From contig NZ_JAESVN010000006.1 of the NCBI RefSeq assembly GCF_016765775.1, forward strand, positions 1-64,000: 64,000 bases of DNA. Direction: 5' to 3'. This stretch comes from Szabonella alba (lineage in GTDB: Bacteria > Pseudomonadota > Alphaproteobacteria > Rhodobacterales > Rhodobacteraceae). The notes under the pieces were generated by a model. That model saw nothing but the letters and a program-made list of their open reading frames with translations. It was not told the DNA's origin and made no database searches. Position 1 is the stretch's first letter; the number at the start of each line of letters is the position of its first letter. Below are positions 62,356 through 64,000 of the stretch, piece by piece. A program made the translations under genes and the position numbers.

Positions 62356-62532
62356 GATGGTCTCCTATCGTCGCGTTATGCTTTGTGTTGCAACCCGTGC
62401 GTTGCGGGCGGCGTCGTTGGGGCGGGATTGCCCATGGATTCCCCGGCAGTCCGGGCATTTTCTTGCAAGGTGGCGCCCCCCCACCCTCTCCCTCCCCCTT
62501 GTGGGGAGGGAATGGGGGAGGGCGGCGCCCCC
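62356..62532. other. rpoA-rplQ spacer with G/C-run hairpin
   Basis: The 177-base spacer is long for this gene pair. It carries CCCTCCCC (62490-62497) and GGGGAGGG (62503-62510) around CTTGT, inside a longer run of C- and G-tracts. This resembles a dispersed intergenic palindrome. No gene fits here. Confidence 0.6.
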
Positions 62533-63549
62533 TCAGAACTGGTCTTCGAAGCGCTTGGCCAGATCCTCGATGTTTTCCGGCGGCCAGTCCTCGACATCCA
62601 TGCCAAGATGCAGGCCCATGCCCGACAGCACTTCCTTGATCTCGTTCAGCGACTTGCGGCCGAAGTTCGGGGTGCGCAGCATCTCGGCTTCGGTTTTCTG
62701 GATCAGATCGCCGATATAGACGATATTGTCGTTCTTCAGGCAGTTCGCCGAACGGACCGACAGTTCCAGCTCATCAACCTTCTTCAGCAGCAGCGGGTTG
62801 AATTCCAACCCGTCATCCACATCCGAACGGCTGGCCGATTCCGGCTCGTCGAAGTTCACGAAGATCGACAGCTGATCCTGCAGGATACGCGCGGCATAGG
62901 CCACGGCATCATCCGGCGTCAGGCTGCCATCGGTTTCGATCTTCATCGTCAGTTTGTCATAATCCAGCACCTGCCCTTCACGGGTGGGCTGAACCTCATA
63001 GCTGACCTTCTTGACCGGCGAATAGATCGCATCAATCGGGATCAGACCGATCGGGGCATCCTCGGGGCGGTTCTTGTCGGCGGCGACATAGCCCTTGCCG
63101 GTATTCACCGTCAGTTCCATGAACACATCCGCGCCGTCATCCAGATGGCAGATCACGTGATCCTTGTTCAGGACCTCGATGCCGTTGGATTCCGAAATAT
63201 CGCCCGCCGTCACGACGCCCGGCCCCTTGGCCGAGATCGACAGGCGCTTGGGGCCCTCGACTTCCATCTTCAGCGCCACACCCTTGAGGTTCAGCACGAT
63301 GTCGGTCACGTCTTCGCGCACCCCGGCAACCGAGGAAAATTCATGCAGCACATTGTCGATCTGCACCGAGGTGATCGCCCCGCCCTGCAGCGAGGACATC
63401 AGAACCCGGCGCAGCGCATTGCCCAGCGTCAGACCAAAGCCGCGCTCCAGCGGTTCGGCGATAACGGTCGCGCTGCGCTGCGCATCGGCACCCGGTTTGA
63501 CAACCAGTTGCGTCGGCTTGATAAGTTCAGCCCAATTTTTGTGGATCAT
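62533..63549 (-). CDS. rpoA: RNA polymerase subunit alpha
   Basis: The 338-residue alpha subunit starts [20 protein letters not shown] at 63549 after GGAG and shows the N-terminal assembly domain ([33 protein letters not shown]) and a C-terminal DNA/activator-binding domain ([20 protein letters not shown]). A longer frame upstream is not coding. Confidence 0.97.
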   Translation of the reverse strand: MIHKNWAELIKPTQLVVKPGADAQRSATVIAEPLERGFGLTLGNALRRVLMSSLQGGAITSVQIDNVLHEFSSVAGVREDVTDIVLNLKGVALKMEVEGPKRLSISAKGPGVVTAGDISESNGIEVLNKDHVICHLDDGADVFMELTVNTGKGYVAADKNRPEDAPIGLIPIDAIYSPVKKVSYEVQPTREGQVLDYDKLTMKIETDGSLTPDDAVAYAARILQDQLSIFVNFDEPESASRSDVDDGLEFNPLLLKKVDELELSVRSANCLKNDNIVYIGDLIQKTEAEMLRTPNFGRKSLNEIKEVLSGMGLHLGMDVEDWPPENIEDLAKRFEDQF

Positions 63550-63624
63550 GCGTGTCGCCTCCATACCTGTCTGCTGCCCATGTCCATTAAGCGGCAAACG
63601 CCCGAGGATTCAGAAATGCCGAAA

Positions 63625-63653
63625 CCGGGCCATGCGTCCTCCGCATGGCCCGG
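63625..63653 (-). terminator. 12-bp hairpin between rpsK and rpoA
   Basis: CCGGGCCATGCG and CGCATGGCCCGG form a perfect 12-bp stem with a five-base loop and only a short T-tract on the minus strand. It lies 15 bases after the rpsK stop and could attenuate or process the message between the ribosomal protein and rpoA. Confidence 0.6.
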
Positions 63654-63668
63654 CCTTTGAAACGATTT

Positions 63669-64000
63669 TCAGACGCGGCGACGCTTGGGCGGGCGGCATC
63701 CGTTATGCGCCAGCGGGGTCACGTCGCGGATCGAGGTGATGTTGAGGCCAACGGCGGCCAGCGCGCGAAGCGCCGATTCGCGGCCCGAACCGGGGCCCTG
63801 AACCTCAACCTCAATGGTTTTGACGCCATGATCCTGCGCCTTGCGGGCAGCATCCTCGGCGGCCATCTGGGCGGCATAGGGGGTCGATTTACGCGACCCC
63901 TTGAAGCCCATCGTGCCCGAGGAGGACCAGGAGATCGCATTCCCCTGCACGTCCGAAATCAGGATCTTGGTGTTGTTGAAAGACGAATTCACATGCGCCA
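63669..64000 (-). CDS. rpsK: 30S ribosomal protein S11 (start beyond window)
   Basis: The last ~110 residues of S11 are present: [58 protein letters not shown] and the C-terminus [13 protein letters not shown]. The gene continues past base 64000, so the N-terminus is missing by truncation, not mutation. Upstream of rpoA in the normal order. Confidence 0.96.
   Translation of the reverse strand, partial: AHVNSSFNNTKILISDVQGNAISWSSSGTMGFKGSRKSTPYAAQMAAEDAARKAQDHGVKTIEVEVQGPGSGRESALRALAAVGLNITSIRDVTPLAHNGCRPPKRRRV

Noticed and set aside
1-64000. tRNA, rRNA or CRISPR arrays
   Set aside because: No stem-loop plus GTTCGA-type T-arm with acceptor stem was found in the gaps, no rRNA stretch, and the only regular repeats are coding or simple tandem arrays without spacers.

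Overview
The window looks like a chromosomal segment of a high-GC alphaproteobacterium of the Rhodobacteraceae/Paracoccaceae type. The pointers are a near-verbatim Rhodobacter-type L-malyl-CoA/beta-methylmalyl-CoA lyase, a BztABCD/AapJQMP amino-acid transporter, DUF1523, DUF6638, DUF1244 and TIGR02302/DUF4175 proteins, an ATP12 chaperone and the local rpsK-rpoA-rplQ order. All product names rest on motif recognition from the translated sequence; no database search was run.

Layout. 1-1.98 kb: the start of a large repeat-rich adhesin reading off the left edge, with a perfect 14-bp inverted repeat upstream, then a graveyard of mobile DNA (IS21-like, IS66 and P4-type integrase remnants). 2-8 kb: selD-selU for tRNA selenation, a guanidinium exporter gene behind a tandem-hairpin guanidine-II (mini-ykkC) riboswitch, and an exported CHAT-domain protein coupled to a second exported helical-repeat protein. 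8-11.3 kb: adenine deaminase and SelO. 11.3-18.4 kb: a tightly overlapping minus-strand operon of coiled-coil protein, unknown protein, AAA+ ATPase, an AT-rich membrane/coiled-coil cargo gene, DUF6638, a small membrane protein and DUF1523. 18.5-30.7 kb: amidohydrolases, MFS, asd, cupin, three very small ORFs of which two are tandem paralogues, carbonic anhydrase, an aminopeptidase/NlpC-P60 pair, an SDR and creatinase.

30.8-42.8 kb: envelope and core genes (L,D-transpeptidase, lysA, DUF4175 giant, zinc-ribbon protein, ftsEX-plsC, accA) and then a two-gene unit made of an HprK-like kinase fused to a PqqD-like domain and a Tat-exported Gly/Ser/Arg-rich protein. 43-55.3 kb: mcl1, D-amino-acid transaminase, an RTX-repeat protein, DUF1244, N-formylglutamate amidohydrolase, pyk, rpmI-rplT and bztABCD. 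55.5-64 kb: crcB-rluC-ATP12 (overlapping), rarA, a Deg protease, a luxR-luxI quorum-sensing pair, rplQ, rpoA and the start-truncated rpsK.

The best candidates for something undescribed are (i) the 11.3-18.4 kb AAA+ operon with an apparently acquired AT-rich gene fitted between overlapping neighbours, (ii) the kinase-PqqD fusion next to a Tat-exported GSR-rich protein, and (iii) the tandem ARQNRL small proteins at 23.9-24.4 kb. The guanidine-II riboswitch is a known class but is easily missed because the longest reading frame runs through it.
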